Source: Bacteroidia bacterium
Lineage (GTDB): Bacteria > Bacteroidota > Bacteroidia > NS11-12g > UBA955
Length of the DNA stretch: 64,000 bases
Assembly: GCA_030158725.1 (NCBI GenBank)
Contig: JAOASJ010000034.1
Coordinates: 1 to 64,000, forward strand
Direction of reading: 5' to 3'
Positions 50,079-61,500 of this stretch are shown one piece after another; positions within the stretch are counted from its first letter, which is position 1; every line of letters begins with the position of its first letter. The translations under genes were made by a program, and so were the position numbers. The notes beneath the pieces are model-generated. The model was not told the DNA's origin and ran no database searches. It saw only the letters and a list, made by a program, of their open reading frames with translations.

Positions 50079-51515
50079 TTAATGTCCTTGTTTAGATTTG
50101 ATGTAACGGTTGAATCTGTCTAGGACTTTTTGATATTTATCTTTATCAAAGATTGCAGATTCGCTGGCCGCTTTCTTCAACAAAAAGAAACCCAAAGGGA
50201 GTAAGAAAAAGCTTGCCAACCAGGCGCCCACCCATTCTGGAACTATGCCTTCCCTTCCCATTTTTATACCTATCATGTTTATCACATAATATAAAATAAA
50301 CATAACAATAGAAACAACCATAGGCATACCAAGTCCACCTTTTCGTATAATTGTTCCCAAAGGTGCAGCTAGCAAGAACAGAACAATCAGCACAAATGAA
50401 AGTGTAAACTTCTCATGCCATTTGATGGTAAACATACGGTCATCATTTTTGATGTCTTCCAATTGTTGGGCAGAAGACTCAATTATGCTTTTAAGATTAC
50501 GAGAGGAACCTAATGCCAGTTCTAAAATATTGTATCTATTTTCTTTAGGGAAGTTTAGTATGAGGGTATCATTTGCCAATACTGGACTGTCTTTGACATT
50601 AGAGCCTTGCATCAATAATTTTGGATCAGGATAATACGGTCTCAGGAAATCGCGGGTGGCAGTATTTCTATTTTTTATTTCACGTCTAGATGAATCTATT
50701 GCCAACTGCAGTTCATTTATATTCATCATCACAGCACTTCCCTTAAACAAGGCTTTGTCTGTTTCTTTTAAATCGAGATCACTTAAATCAAATGTAATTT
50801 TTTGTTCTTCGAAATAAGTGGTGGTTGATGGAATTCTAGTTTTATAATTGGCATTTTCAACCAATTCTTCATAACGGATACCTTTAAACAAAGTGAAGTA
50901 CAACAGTCGTTTATCATCGCTGAGTTTCATTTTTCCAGACTCTGCGCGGATAATTGCCAATTCGCTGTAGCCTGGTTTAAGTTCATAAATTAATATGTCA
51001 CGAATAATTTCATTGTCGGCGTCTTTGCTACCAATTTTAATTTGGTAACCATCAATTCCATTGTAAAAAACACCCTCTTTAATATCAAAAGCAGGTTTTT
51101 TATTTCTAATATCCCAAAGTAAACTTTTGGCTTCTAGATTGGCTTTGGGTATTACGACATTTGATACAAAAAAAGTTAAAAAGCTCAGAAAGACAATGAT
51201 TAAAAATGCTGGCATAAGAGCCCTGTAAATACTTACTCCTGAAGCTTTAAGCGCCACCATTTCGTATGATTCAGAAAGGTTTCCAAATGTCATTAAGCTT
51301 GATAGCAACACGGCTAAAGGCAAGGCCATTGGTATCAAATCAGCAAGAGAGAAAAACAAAAGTCGAGCAACTACGTGCCATTCTAATCCTTTGCCTACAA
51401 GGTCGTCAATGTATTTCCAAAGAAATAGCATTAAAAACAAAAACATAGAAATGAAGAAGGTACCTAGGAAAGGTCCAATAAAAGCTTTTACAACCAGAAG
51501 GTTAATTTTCTTCAT
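50079..51515 (-). CDS. LptF/LptG-family permease
   Basis: N-terminal KKINLLVVKAFIGPFLGTFFISMFLFLMLFLWKYIDDLVGKG, LPLAVLLSSLMTFGNLSESYEMVALKASGVS; C-terminal TM segments. Confidence 0.92.
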   Translation of the reverse strand: MKKINLLVVKAFIGPFLGTFFISMFLFLMLFLWKYIDDLVGKGLEWHVVARLLFFSLADLIPMALPLAVLLSSLMTFGNLSESYEMVALKASGVSIYRALMPAFLIIVFLSFLTFFVSNVVIPKANLEAKSLLWDIRNKKPAFDIKEGVFYNGIDGYQIKIGSKDADNEIIRDILIYELKPGYSELAIIRAESGKMKLSDDKRLLYFTLFKGIRYEELVENANYKTRIPSTTTYFEEQKITFDLSDLDLKETDKALFKGSAVMMNINELQLAIDSSRREIKNRNTATRDFLRPYYPDPKLLMQGSNVKDSPVLANDTLILNFPKENRYNILELALGSSRNLKSIIESSAQQLEDIKNDDRMFTIKWHEKFTLSFVLIVLFLLAAPLGTIIRKGGLGMPMVVSIVMFILYYVINMIGIKMGREGIVPEWVGAWLASFFLLPLGFFLLKKAASESAIFDKDKYQKVLDRFNRYIKSKQGH

Positions 51516-51562
51516 GTCAACAGATGGTTTGCTTTTAAATAGCAAACAATGTTCCAAAAAAG

Positions 51563-51964
51563 CTAGGCGCCGATAATGTCTTTAAGCGTTTCGATTTGTG
51601 TATGCCAAACCTCTTCTATTTCGCGCTTTTCAGATTCTGTGTCGTTACAGAACTCAGTAACCTTTAGGGCAACATCTTCTGTTAACTCATCGACAATGAT
51701 TTCCATTTCGATATATTCATCGGCTGGTGTATTTTCAAAATGAAAACGAGACAATTTATTGTTTATTGATTTGTCTAGTGTCGCTTTTACTTCTTGACCA
51801 TCGTCGTATACAAAAACGTAGTCGATTCTACTTTTGTTGACTACTTTATGGGCAAACCATTCTTGAAGTCCCGAAGCACTTTGAATGTAATTGTAAATTA
51901 AGCTTGGTGAAGCATTCACTGGAAACTCCAATACTACTTGTGCTCTGCTTTGTTTTTTAGTCAT
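51563..51964 (-). CDS. START-like (AHSA1-related) domain protein
   Basis: VLEFPVNASPSLIYNYIQSASGLQEWFAHKV; start at the internal ATG at 51964. Confidence 0.8.
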   Translation of the reverse strand: MTKKQSRAQVVLEFPVNASPSLIYNYIQSASGLQEWFAHKVVNKSRIDYVFVYDDGQEVKATLDKSINNKLSRFHFENTPADEYIEMEIIVDELTEDVALKVTEFCNDTESEKREIEEVWHTQIETLKDIIGA

Positions 51965-52054
51965 GTTTATACGCTTAAAATATGTACCCGCAATTAAATG
52001 AATTTTTATTGCCCTAAGAAATAAAATTTTAGCAATATTTGTAAAAATTTTTAT

Positions 52055-52705
52055 TTGAAGCAATTACTTCTCAATAAGCGTGTTTCTTTCTTTTGTCATT
52101 TGATAATGGCCATTGGTGTATTGCCTATTATTTTAATGACAAAGAAGCATGAAACCTTATTAATGATAAATGGCTTTAACAACAATATTCTCGATCAGTT
52201 GATGTACCACATCACCAGACTTCCAGAGTTGTTCTTCATCGTTTTTATTATCATTCTCTCCGCTTTCTTTGAACGTAAAACCTTTATGGCTGCTGTTGTT
52301 GCAATGTCCCTTTGTGGAATTTCTATTGTAGTATTTAAGCAAATAATATTCTCTGATTTTGAACGCCCATTTGCATGGTTAAGTCAAAACAAAATCAATT
52401 ACCACCAAGTTGCAGGCATTAGTTTACATTCAAATGGCAGTTTTCCTTCAGGACACACCATGTCTGCTTTTTGTGCTCTAGCCTTGGCAGGTTTTATCAG
52501 CAAAAATGGATTCGTTCAATTCTTTTTGTTCATACTTGCTTGCGCTTCTGCTTATTCAAGAGTGTATGTTGCTCAACATTATCTTGTAGATGTATACGCA
52601 GGTGCTTTAATTGGCTATTTTTACGCTTTGTTCTTTTACCAATTATTTTCAAACAAACTAAAAACACCATATTGGCAAAATTCTATCTTTCGTAAACGTG
52701 CATGA
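52055..52705 (+). CDS. PAP2-family phosphatase
   Basis: KQIIFSDFERPFAWL, SFPSGHTMSAFC, YSRVYVAQHYLVDVYAG. Confidence 0.92.
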   Translation: MKQLLLNKRVSFFCHLIMAIGVLPIILMTKKHETLLMINGFNNNILDQLMYHITRLPELFFIVFIIILSAFFERKTFMAAVVAMSLCGISIVVFKQIIFSDFERPFAWLSQNKINYHQVAGISLHSNGSFPSGHTMSAFCALALAGFISKNGFVQFFLFILACASAYSRVYVAQHYLVDVYAGALIGYFYALFFYQLFSNKLKTPYWQNSIFRKRA

Positions 52706-54432
52706 AGCAATTCGTTAATCCATTCCATTACCTTATAATTGTCTTACTTGGAGGATTTCTATTCTTTCCATTTCTAGGTGATGTTCATTTATTTGATTGG
52801 GATGAAATAAATTTTGCCGAATCCGCTCGAGAAATGATGGTGAGTGGAAATTATTCTAAGGTCCAAATTAATTTTCAAGGTTTTTGGGAAAAGCCCCCTT
52901 TGTTTATTTGGATGCAAGTTTTATCAATGAAGATTTTTGGTGTAAATGAATTTGCCGCCCGCTTTCCAAACGCCATTTTCGGTATCTTAACTTTATGTTT
53001 AATTTACCATACTGGTAAGAAAAACTTCAAAGGTCATATTGCACACTGGTGGGTTTTGTGCTACTTAGGGGCCATAACTCCGCATTTTTATTTTAAAACA
53101 GGACTGATAGACCCTGTATTTAATTTCTTTATTTTTCTAGGAATTTTACAGTTTTTCGAAGCCTTTAAAAACCATTCACCGGCTTATAATTCCAACCGTC
53201 ATTTTGTTTTGGCAGGAGTTTATACTGGAATTGCTATTTTATGCAAAGGCCCAGTAGCATTATTGGTAAGTCTATTGGTTTTGCTAAGCATGGTGTTTGC
53301 CAAACGCATGGTTTGGTTCTTTAGCTTAGCAAACATCTTTTTATATTTACTCATCACTGGTCTTGTTACTAGTATTTGGTTTGCCCCCGAAACCATACAA
53401 AATGGCCCTTACTTTATAGTTAGTTTTATACAATATCAAATTGAACTATTCTCACAAAATGTCGCAGGTCATCAACAGCCCTTTTATTACCATCCTCTTG
53501 TATTGTTAATCGGTTGTTTCCCTGTTTCAATCATCGCATTAGCGGTTTGGAAAAGAAATGAATACTACACCTACCATGAAAATTTATTCCGCACTGTTAT
53601 GCAGTGTTTGTTTTGGGTGGTCTTAATTTTATTTTCAATTGTTAAAACCAAAATCGTTCATTACTCCTCACTTTGTTGGCTGCCGCTTACCTTCCTAGGG
53701 GCATACTCAATAGAAAGTGTATACCAAGGAGTTTACAGATTTAAGTGGCAGTTTAAATTCTTTATAGTCCTTATGGGACTTATCCTCTCATCTGCATTAA
53801 TTGCATTTCCTTTAATCATGAAGTATAATCGCAGTTTTATACTTGACTTAATACATGATGATTTTAGTAAGCAAAATTTTGCCGCAAATGTTAATTGGCA
53901 AGTATACGATATTATCCCAGGTGTGCTTTTACTATTAACAGTTCTCACGTTTATATTTTTATGGAACAAGGACAAAGTGGTTCTATTATTTGGAAGTTTG
54001 TTGCTTGGCAACGTGCTTGTGATTTTCACAGCCTCTTTTTTAATAACTCCTAAAATTGAACAACACACCCAAGCTGCAGCCATTAACTTCTTCGAATCTA
54101 AAGAAAATGAAAAGTGTTACATCTTTGTAACTGGCTATAAAAGTTACGCTTCTTATTTTTATGCCAAGATAAAACCTTTGCGTTATACCGATGGATTGAA
54201 TCTATTAAATGAAAAATTCATACGCAGCAAAGGCAAAAAGAGTTTTCTAGCGCTTAGTGAAGTTGAGAAACAAGAGTACGATGACAATCAGAAATATTGG
54301 TTGCTACATGGCCGAGTAGATCGCCCAGTTTATTTCATAGCAAAATCAGACGACAGAGAAGGTCTTGAAAAGGAATCTACTATTGTTGAACTTTGGAATA
54401 AAAACGGATTTGTAGTTTACCAAAGGAAATAA
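52702..54432 (+). CDS. GT39/ArnT-like glycosyltransferase, polytopic
   Basis: LFDWDEINFAESAREMMVSGNY, FWEKPPLFIWMQVLSMKIFGVNEFAARFPNAIFG. Confidence 0.92.
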   Translation: MKQFVNPFHYLIIVLLGGFLFFPFLGDVHLFDWDEINFAESAREMMVSGNYSKVQINFQGFWEKPPLFIWMQVLSMKIFGVNEFAARFPNAIFGILTLCLIYHTGKKNFKGHIAHWWVLCYLGAITPHFYFKTGLIDPVFNFFIFLGILQFFEAFKNHSPAYNSNRHFVLAGVYTGIAILCKGPVALLVSLLVLLSMVFAKRMVWFFSLANIFLYLLITGLVTSIWFAPETIQNGPYFIVSFIQYQIELFSQNVAGHQQPFYYHPLVLLIGCFPVSIIALAVWKRNEYYTYHENLFRTVMQCLFWVVLILFSIVKTKIVHYSSLCWLPLTFLGAYSIESVYQGVYRFKWQFKFFIVLMGLILSSALIAFPLIMKYNRSFILDLIHDDFSKQNFAANVNWQVYDIIPGVLLLLTVLTFIFLWNKDKVVLLFGSLLLGNVLVIFTASFLITPKIEQHTQAAAINFFESKENEKCYIFVTGYKSYASYFYAKIKPLRYTDGLNLLNEKFIRSKGKKSFLALSEVEKQEYDDNQKYWLLHGRVDRPVYFIAKSDDREGLEKESTIVELWNKNGFVVYQRK

Positions 54433-54435
54433 AAA

Positions 54436-54463
54436 ATCCCGTTTCACCTAAGCAAAACGGGAA
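54436..54463 (-). terminator. Intrinsic terminator in a convergent gap
   Basis: TCCCGTTT-loop-AAACGGGA, followed by a T-rich tract when read on the minus strand. Confidence 0.7.
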
Positions 54464-54485
54464 TTCTTGAATATTTTAAAAGAAA

Positions 54486-55034
54486 TTAGTCTAAATAAAC
54501 ATCGGTAAATGCACCCTCAGTTACTGTGTAAGTAGTACCTGATGCAGTTGGAGTCATTGTGGTATTAAACGTTCCTGAAATTTTGTGGTTAGCTTTATCA
54601 AATTTAGTAATAGTCATTGTAGAAGATGCAGTATAACTAAATAATGTGGTAAACAAAGCCATAACGTTTGTACTTGGCAAATAGAAAATATTGTAATCTG
54701 TAGTAGTCATGTTATACGTACCAGTTCTAGTTGGAGTTAACAATACATTCATTAAAAATGCACTTGAATCACCTGTTCTAGTTCTTAAAGCCATTAAAGT
54801 CAATGTATCTCCATCGATTGTAGCTTCAACTGAAGGCACAATGGTATCAAGGAAGAATGTGTTTTGGGATCTTGCATCAGATTCCCAAGCAGTACCATTA
54901 ATTTTGCAGGTTACTACACCTGTTTTAGCTGTTGGAGTTGAAGGGGTAACAGTATCTTCGGTTTTTTTGCACGAAGACATAAATAGTGTGAAGGTTAAAA
55001 GCGCAAGGCTTGAATACTTTAATAAATTTTTCAT
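54486..55034 (-). CDS. DUF6252-like lipoprotein
   Basis: Lipobox LFMSSCKK; VTCKINGTAWESDARS and NHKISGTFNTTMT pattern. Confidence 0.7.
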   Translation of the reverse strand: MKNLLKYSSLALLTFTLFMSSCKKTEDTVTPSTPTAKTGVVTCKINGTAWESDARSQNTFFLDTIVPSVEATIDGDTLTLMALRTRTGDSSAFLMNVLLTPTRTGTYNMTTTDYNIFYLPSTNVMALFTTLFSYTASSTMTITKFDKANHKISGTFNTTMTPTASGTTYTVTEGAFTDVYLD

Positions 55035-55071
55035 AACAGTGCAAATTTAAACAATTTTCGGAAACTCCAAT

Positions 55072-58000
55072 TTAAAAGATGTAACGAGCCTCCGCCCTTC
55101 CAATATGAACGGTTTTATAGGTCTCTGTTTTTCGTCCCTCGTAGGAAATATTCAATTGAATATTGCTTTTGGTCTTGCCCCCAAAGCTGACATTCCAAGT
55201 CAAATTTTTCCCATTGCTCAATCCGTTTAAGATATCAAATGCCAAAGGTGAGTTAGCGTTTCCTATAAAATTGATGTTGTGGGATGCCATTTTAAAATCG
55301 ATATTTCCTTTGTTAATGATAAAATATCTTATTTCTACTCCTGTTTCTCCTATGTAAGCTTGATCATCTCCAAACTCAGGTGCATTGATGGCCTCAGTAT
55401 ATTTGTAATAGGTACCAAACCTGAAACCTTTAATTGTCTGATAAAACAATTCAGGCCTTAGTATCCTGGAGCTGTAATTGTAATTACGGTTTTCAAAAAA
55501 CGCATTTCTATTTTGCTTACTTGAAAGTTCAGCTTCTACAACCAAATTCACCCTTTTACTAAAACCGAACCTTGAAATAATTTGCTGCCTGTCGTTTTGT
55601 TTCCATTCAAATCCGCTGTTTAAAAACTGCTTTCCTTTATTGGTTTGAATGGTATGCTCTAATCCGAAAACAGCATTTGAGCGGTTAAAAAAAGTGGTTT
55701 GCTTAATTAAACTATTCACTGCGATTAATGAAGAGTCAGATACATTCAATTGAAAAGGATTCAATATCATTTGCAAACGGTTATCTGTAATCTTACGGTC
55801 AGCACGGTAAGATGTTATGGTGTTGAAGCGTGCTACAAACCGCTTGAAACTGGTAGAAGTTTGCCAAGCACTTGGGGCTTGTATCCTAATGGTTTGGTTA
55901 AATTCATTAGAATTGCTTTTTATAAACTCATTGGTTGGTAGATAAATCTTAACATATTTAGCTTGGTCTTTATATACAGCCAATTCAAATTCATTTATCT
56001 CTTCAATACCATTTTTATTGTAGTCAATCCATGTATGGGTTCCATTTCCAGCTTGAACCAAGGCATAAGAAAATTGTCTTTTTTGCTCTCTACCTGTACC
56101 AATTTGGTAATAGGTTGATAAGCTAATAAGCTTCTTGAAAAAAGTTGCGTTGTATTCTACTCGACTCAAAATAACTTCGTCTTCCTTAGACAAACCAGCT
56201 GAATGTAAATTTCTGTAGGATCCAACAAATTTAAATCGATTCAACTTACTTCCTGCATGTTCCAAACTTGCATTGACATTTTTACCCAATGAGGCAAAAC
56301 CAAAGCCATTGTTCTGTGCTAAATAGTCGGTTCGGTAATTGGCATCCAAACGGTAGGTCCACTTTTTTGTTTGTTTGCTTTCTACAAATGCAGAGACCTG
56401 TTCGTATTTAAATGAATTGGCTTCTAAGTTAACAGCAGTATCGGTGGCAAATCTACTTTCCTCTAAAATCAAATTTGCTCCAATATTAAGTTTAGCGAGA
56501 TTTATACGTGTTTCAAATTGAGTATTTTGGGAACGGTTTGTATTTTCTACAACTGAAATTAATCCTTTACTAGAAAGTTGCTCGTTGTATGCCCTTAAAA
56601 ACAATTTCTTTCCTGTGAAACTATAATCACTTAACAACCTATAACCATCAAAAAAACGGCCTTTGTTGTAATTGGACATTTCCAACATCAATCGGTGTTT
56701 ATCTTTAAACTGAATATTTCCCGAAGCTGTTGCTATTCTTTCGTAAGCACCTTGAACTTGATTTGCATTGCTTAATTGACGGTTCCAAATCCTATTAAAC
56801 TCAACCGCTCTGTATCTTTCTATGTAGGCAAAATTATTGTTTATGTATTCAACTTTTACAGAACTACCAACTTTAAAATCTTTGAATTTAAAATCCTTTT
56901 GGTTCATCGAAAAGAACAAGCCCAGCCCATCGTCATTTTGTTTATCTAATACACTAAAGGTGTTTTTATTGTTGTTGGTGTAAGCTCCTTCTATTTTAAT
57001 TTCAAAATTTTGACCATTCTGATAACTTGCATTGGCGCTTAACATTTGCAATCGTTTTGGCGCTACCAATTGCACATAGGGTTCATAGTCACCAAGCGGC
57101 AAATTGTTTACTGGTTGCACCCATGCAAAAACACGGCCATTGGCTGAACTAGCGACTTGAATATAGTTTCCATTGCCTTTTCCAACGTAAGAAAAAGTTG
57201 TGGTGTAAAATCCAGAATCCGCAGCTGGGTTATTGGTAAACACGTATATTTTATAACCCAAGGAATCAATTTTTCTATAATTCACTCTATCGGGTTGCAG
57301 CTGATCGTAATTTCTTTCAATTTGATACGTCGCTATTGCATCGCCCGATTGCTCCAAGATTGTTTGAATTTGGGATCGGTTAGATGTATCTGTTGCCTGC
57401 AGCTTATTGTCTTGCTCTGTATAATAATTAACAGATGCCTTAAAGTTTTTAAATTTAAAAGCATCACTAAAGGTAAAAACTGAACGGGAATAATTGCGGT
57501 CGCTGTACTGAAACTCAACAACTATTCTATTGTAGCGGTTAATTAAGCGGTTTGGCATAAAGGTAATTTCACCCGTATTGTAGTCGATTACATAGTCATT
57601 CTGCTGACCCCTTTCTAATTTCTTGCCATCGATATACACCACTTCAGTACCAGATATAACAATGATATTTAATTCAGAATTGGCTCCTTGCAAACGGTAG
57701 GGACCTTGAACACCCTCTTGACCTTGAATTTCATTTCTTACAAATTTCCCTCTAGACACTGCGGCATTTGCTTGTATGTGTTGGGTTATTTTAGACCGAA
57801 CCATATAATCCAATTGCAAGCCTCTAGACTTTTTGTAATACTTCATGAAATATTGGTCGCTGTTGGTCTTCATTAAGAAATCACCAACCGTTAAAGTGTT
57901 GCTGTCTTTCATAATCGAAATAAACACTTTGTCAAAATCTTGGATTTGCTGGGTATTTCCTTGAGGTTGTATGGGATTATTTTCATCGCTAATGGCAGCC

Positions 58001-58527
58001 AAGAGCGAAATACCTTTGCCTAAATTTCCACTCAATTGTAGATTTAAATTGCTGTTTAAAACCAGATCTTGGTTGTTCCCGAAACCTAAGCCACGGGCAA
58101 TATTACCACTAACGTTCAAACCATCTCCAAATAATGATGAAGTACTTGAAGTTTCTTGTTTGTAATTGTAATATGAACGGAATTCGAATCCAAATTCTGG
58201 TTCTATTAATTCTAATGGTTTGTGGCGATATACAACTGAGTTAAACCTAGGGATATATCGGTAATAGATTCCTACTTGTTTGCCGACAAAAAATTGGCTG
58301 AAAATTATTTTAGGTCCATTTGCATCTATTGTAAAGCCAGTGTCTAATTTGTTTCCATTGTAATAGACTGCAATAGAATTGCGAACAACATTAATTGTAT
58401 CAAGAGAATAAATCGGTTTACTTAAATTCACGACAAGATGCCGAAGATTGTTTTGGGAAGATTGAGCAGACAAGCCAATGCAAAACAACAGTGAAAATAC
58501 AAACCCTATTTTAATTAGATATTTAAT
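55072..58527 (-). CDS. Large outer-membrane beta-barrel surface protein, probable ATT start
   Basis: GNIARGLGFGNNQDLVLNSNLNLQLSGNLGKGISLLAAISDENNPIQPQGNTQQIQDFDKVFI motif seen in Bacteroidota SprA-like/OM proteins; C-terminal RAEARYIF. The ORF track start (TTG at 58488) truncates the signal peptide; ATT at 58527 gives MKYLIKIGFVFSLLFCIGLSAQ. Confidence 0.7.
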   Translation of the reverse strand: MKYLIKIGFVFSLLFCIGLSAQSSQNNLRHLVVNLSKPIYSLDTINVVRNSIAVYYNGNKLDTGFTIDANGPKIIFSQFFVGKQVGIYYRYIPRFNSVVYRHKPLELIEPEFGFEFRSYYNYKQETSSTSSLFGDGLNVSGNIARGLGFGNNQDLVLNSNLNLQLSGNLGKGISLLAAISDENNPIQPQGNTQQIQDFDKVFISIMKDSNTLTVGDFLMKTNSDQYFMKYYKKSRGLQLDYMVRSKITQHIQANAAVSRGKFVRNEIQGQEGVQGPYRLQGANSELNIIVISGTEVVYIDGKKLERGQQNDYVIDYNTGEITFMPNRLINRYNRIVVEFQYSDRNYSRSVFTFSDAFKFKNFKASVNYYTEQDNKLQATDTSNRSQIQTILEQSGDAIATYQIERNYDQLQPDRVNYRKIDSLGYKIYVFTNNPAADSGFYTTTFSYVGKGNGNYIQVASSANGRVFAWVQPVNNLPLGDYEPYVQLVAPKRLQMLSANASYQNGQNFEIKIEGAYTNNNKNTFSVLDKQNDDGLGLFFSMNQKDFKFKDFKVGSSVKVEYINNNFAYIERYRAVEFNRIWNRQLSNANQVQGAYERIATASGNIQFKDKHRLMLEMSNYNKGRFFDGYRLLSDYSFTGKKLFLRAYNEQLSSKGLISVVENTNRSQNTQFETRINLAKLNIGANLILEESRFATDTAVNLEANSFKYEQVSAFVESKQTKKWTYRLDANYRTDYLAQNNGFGFASLGKNVNASLEHAGSKLNRFKFVGSYRNLHSAGLSKEDEVILSRVEYNATFFKKLISLSTYYQIGTGREQKRQFSYALVQAGNGTHTWIDYNKNGIEEINEFELAVYKDQAKYVKIYLPTNEFIKSNSNEFNQTIRIQAPSAWQTSTSFKRFVARFNTITSYRADRKITDNRLQMILNPFQLNVSDSSLIAVNSLIKQTTFFNRSNAVFGLEHTIQTNKGKQFLNSGFEWKQNDRQQIISRFGFSKRVNLVVEAELSSKQNRNAFFENRNYNYSSRILRPELFYQTIKGFRFGTYYKYTEAINAPEFGDDQAYIGETGVEIRYFIINKGNIDFKMASHNINFIGNANSPLAFDILNGLSNGKNLTWNVSFGGKTKSNIQLNISYEGRKTETYKTVHIGRAEARYIF

Positions 58528-61500
58528 GGTAAGTTTTGTGAATTGGTAGTTTAACGTGGAAAGTGGTTCCTTTATTTAAAGTGCTTTCAAACGTAATGCT
58601 TCCGTGCACTTGTTCTATGATTTTTTTGCAAATGGCTAGACCTAGTCCCATACCAGAATTCTTGGTACTAAAATTAGGTTGGAAAATTTTATCCTTTAAT
58701 TCCTCTTCAATTCCTTTTCCATTGTCGGTAAACGAAATGTCTACATGGTCATCATTGTCCTCAATTTTTACTTGAATTTTACAAACTTCATTGTCTTCTG
58801 TAGCTTGTTGAGCATTCTTTAAAATATTGGTAAACACACGGGTCAGTTGGTCTTTGTCAACCATAACCATGATGATGTCATTGGAAGTTTCATAGTCAAT
58901 TTCCAAGTGACTTTGAGACCTAAACAAGACTATACAAGAATTTAATATCTGGTTTATATTCTGCAATTCCGGAAGAGCCATTGGCATTTTTGCAAATGAA
59001 GAAAACTCTTCTGCCATGTGGCTTAACTGATCTATCTGGTCAATTAGAATATGGCTAATTGAAGCAATTTTCTCTTTTAAATGTGCATCATCTTTATGCA
59101 AAGACATTTGTAAATGTTGCAGATGCAACTTCATTGGTGTTAAAGGATTCTTAATTTCATGGGCTACTTGCTTGGCCATTTCCTTCCATGCTCCTTCCCT
59201 CTCACTTCTCGCCAACTTCTCTGTACTTAATTCCAACTTTTTCAGCATGACGTTGTATTGATCAACCAATTGACCAATTTCATCATTCCTGCTCCAGTTA
59301 ATTAATTGGTTTTGTTCTCCTAGCTTTATTTTAGCCAAACTAGCAATCATAAGGTTTAATGGCCTCACCAAACTTTGACCAATATAAGATGCAATAAGCA
59401 ATGAAATCATTAGCAATAAAGCTGAGATGTTTAACAAACTACCTAGGTAGCTCGAAAATTCATTTTTCAAATCCAATGATTTAGAGAAATATGGCAAATG
59501 CACATACCCAATTAAATTTCGATTGGCATCAAATAAGGTGTTGTAATAAGAAGAATATTCCAATAGGCCAATGCGCTCAACTTGTTTGAGGTTGTATTGT
59601 TTGCGTTGAATCAACTCATAGTGGGCCAAGGGGTGAATGTATGGAGAAAACCACGACTCGTCATAAATTCTATTGTTGGCTGTTTGGTACAAGGTACCAT
59701 CTTTGAAATACAAATTGATATCTACTTCATAGGTATTGGCCAAATGTTTAATTAAGTTCTGAATTGGTCTTTCATCTCTTTTGCTGTAACCCATTTCAAG
59801 TTCAGAAACAATTTGAGACATCTTTTTATCTAAAGACTCATTTTGTTTTTCTTTAAAGCTCTTGTTTACATTTTGAACAGTAAAATAAACCACGACCGAG
59901 CAAATAAGCACAGACATTAGAAGGAAAGACAACCTAATTTTTGTTTCCAAGTAAAGTCTATTGATATTTATTACCCTTAGGTATTTGGTTATTACACCGT
60001 ATATCTTTTGGAATCTTGAATTAAAGCCCAACAAACCAATAACAAAGATTAAGGCGTAAACCCCAATAAACACAAGCACTAAAACACTGGTAAAATATAA
60101 GAGTATGAAGGTAAAAACAGTGAATATTTGATTCCAGGTGGCTGATTTAAGAGAAACGATAATAAATGTTTCATCGTTAATTTTCTTCAACAATTGGGAG
60201 TAACCATTGACTTCAATAAACGATTCATCTTCCATTTTACTATACTGCAAGTCATTGCTCAAAGTATAAGGATAAGAGCCAAGGCTTTTGATTAACTCAT
60301 TCTTTTGGTAAATGGCATAGGAATATCTGTTGTCCACCAAATTGCTGTAATCCATTTTATTGAAAAAGTAATCCAGATTGTAGAGATCACTTTTTACCTT
60401 AGGTGTTAGCAATAAGAACACATAACCAATATTTCGCTTACCAGGGCATATTTCATATTTGGCCAAGTAGCCCCCCAAATAATGTAAATCTTTTATGTAA
60501 AGAAAATAATTGCTAATGCTTTTATTGGTCGACTGGTTGTAAAGCGAATTGACATAGCCATAGCTTAATTTGTTTGGTGTAATGTCAGCCCCAAAGCTGT
60601 CATAACGCATTAAACTAATGTCGTAATTTTTTATAAAATCGTTGAAGAATGTATATCTGTAATTTAGTTCTAGTTCATTGTAATCGTTCTTGGTATAATA
60701 GAATAAAGAATCAATGGCTTCGTTGTGCACCATTTCCTCTTCGATATTCAACAATTTAAATTCTAAATCGATGTCTTCTTTTGCTATGAGTTTGGTAGCA
60801 AACAATTTTCTATGTTCTTTTTCTTTGAAGCTATTTAATTGTTCAAATTGAACGGAGAAAATAGCTGAGCAAAGCAAGCCTAAAACAATAATGTGCCTAA
60901 ATAGCAGCTTCTTGATGAATATTAGCCAAAACGGAAGCAAGAGACCATAAATTGAAAAACAAATCAATAAGAATCCGTTTACATGGGCTATGAAATAGGC
61001 TAAAACAGCAACGACTAAGCCTATAAGTATATGCAGTTTCAAAAATGAAACTTGGTTAATCTTGTGTTTTACTAGGTTTGATAGAATTCTGTTGAATAGA
61101 AGAATTACAAAAAAGAACAGGAATACATTGAACAAACCAATGAGGGTGTTTTCATCGACATTGGCCAATAATTTAAAATCATAATTGATTCGTGAGTTTA
61201 AAATATATTTTGGAAGGACAATGAAAACGACCAGATAATTTAAACCCCATTGAACTATTGAAATGGTGGTGTAAATTAATTTACTCGGTTCTAAATGCGC
61301 CTTTTGTTTTAAAGTGCTTAATAGTTGGTGAACGACAATAAGTGCAGAAACTATTCCTACCATTAATAAAATGCAATGGCCGAGTGAAGGTATAGTGGAA
61401 CTATAAGCAGCCAAATCAGGTGAAAACAGAGCAATATCTGATTTGTGTTTTAGAACAATGTTGTAAAATGCCAAGAAATTAAAAATGGAAACAAAAGACA

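Noticed and set aside
53733-54083. 116-aa minus-strand ORF inside the GT39 gene
   Set aside because: Shadow ORF; the host gene is clearly coding
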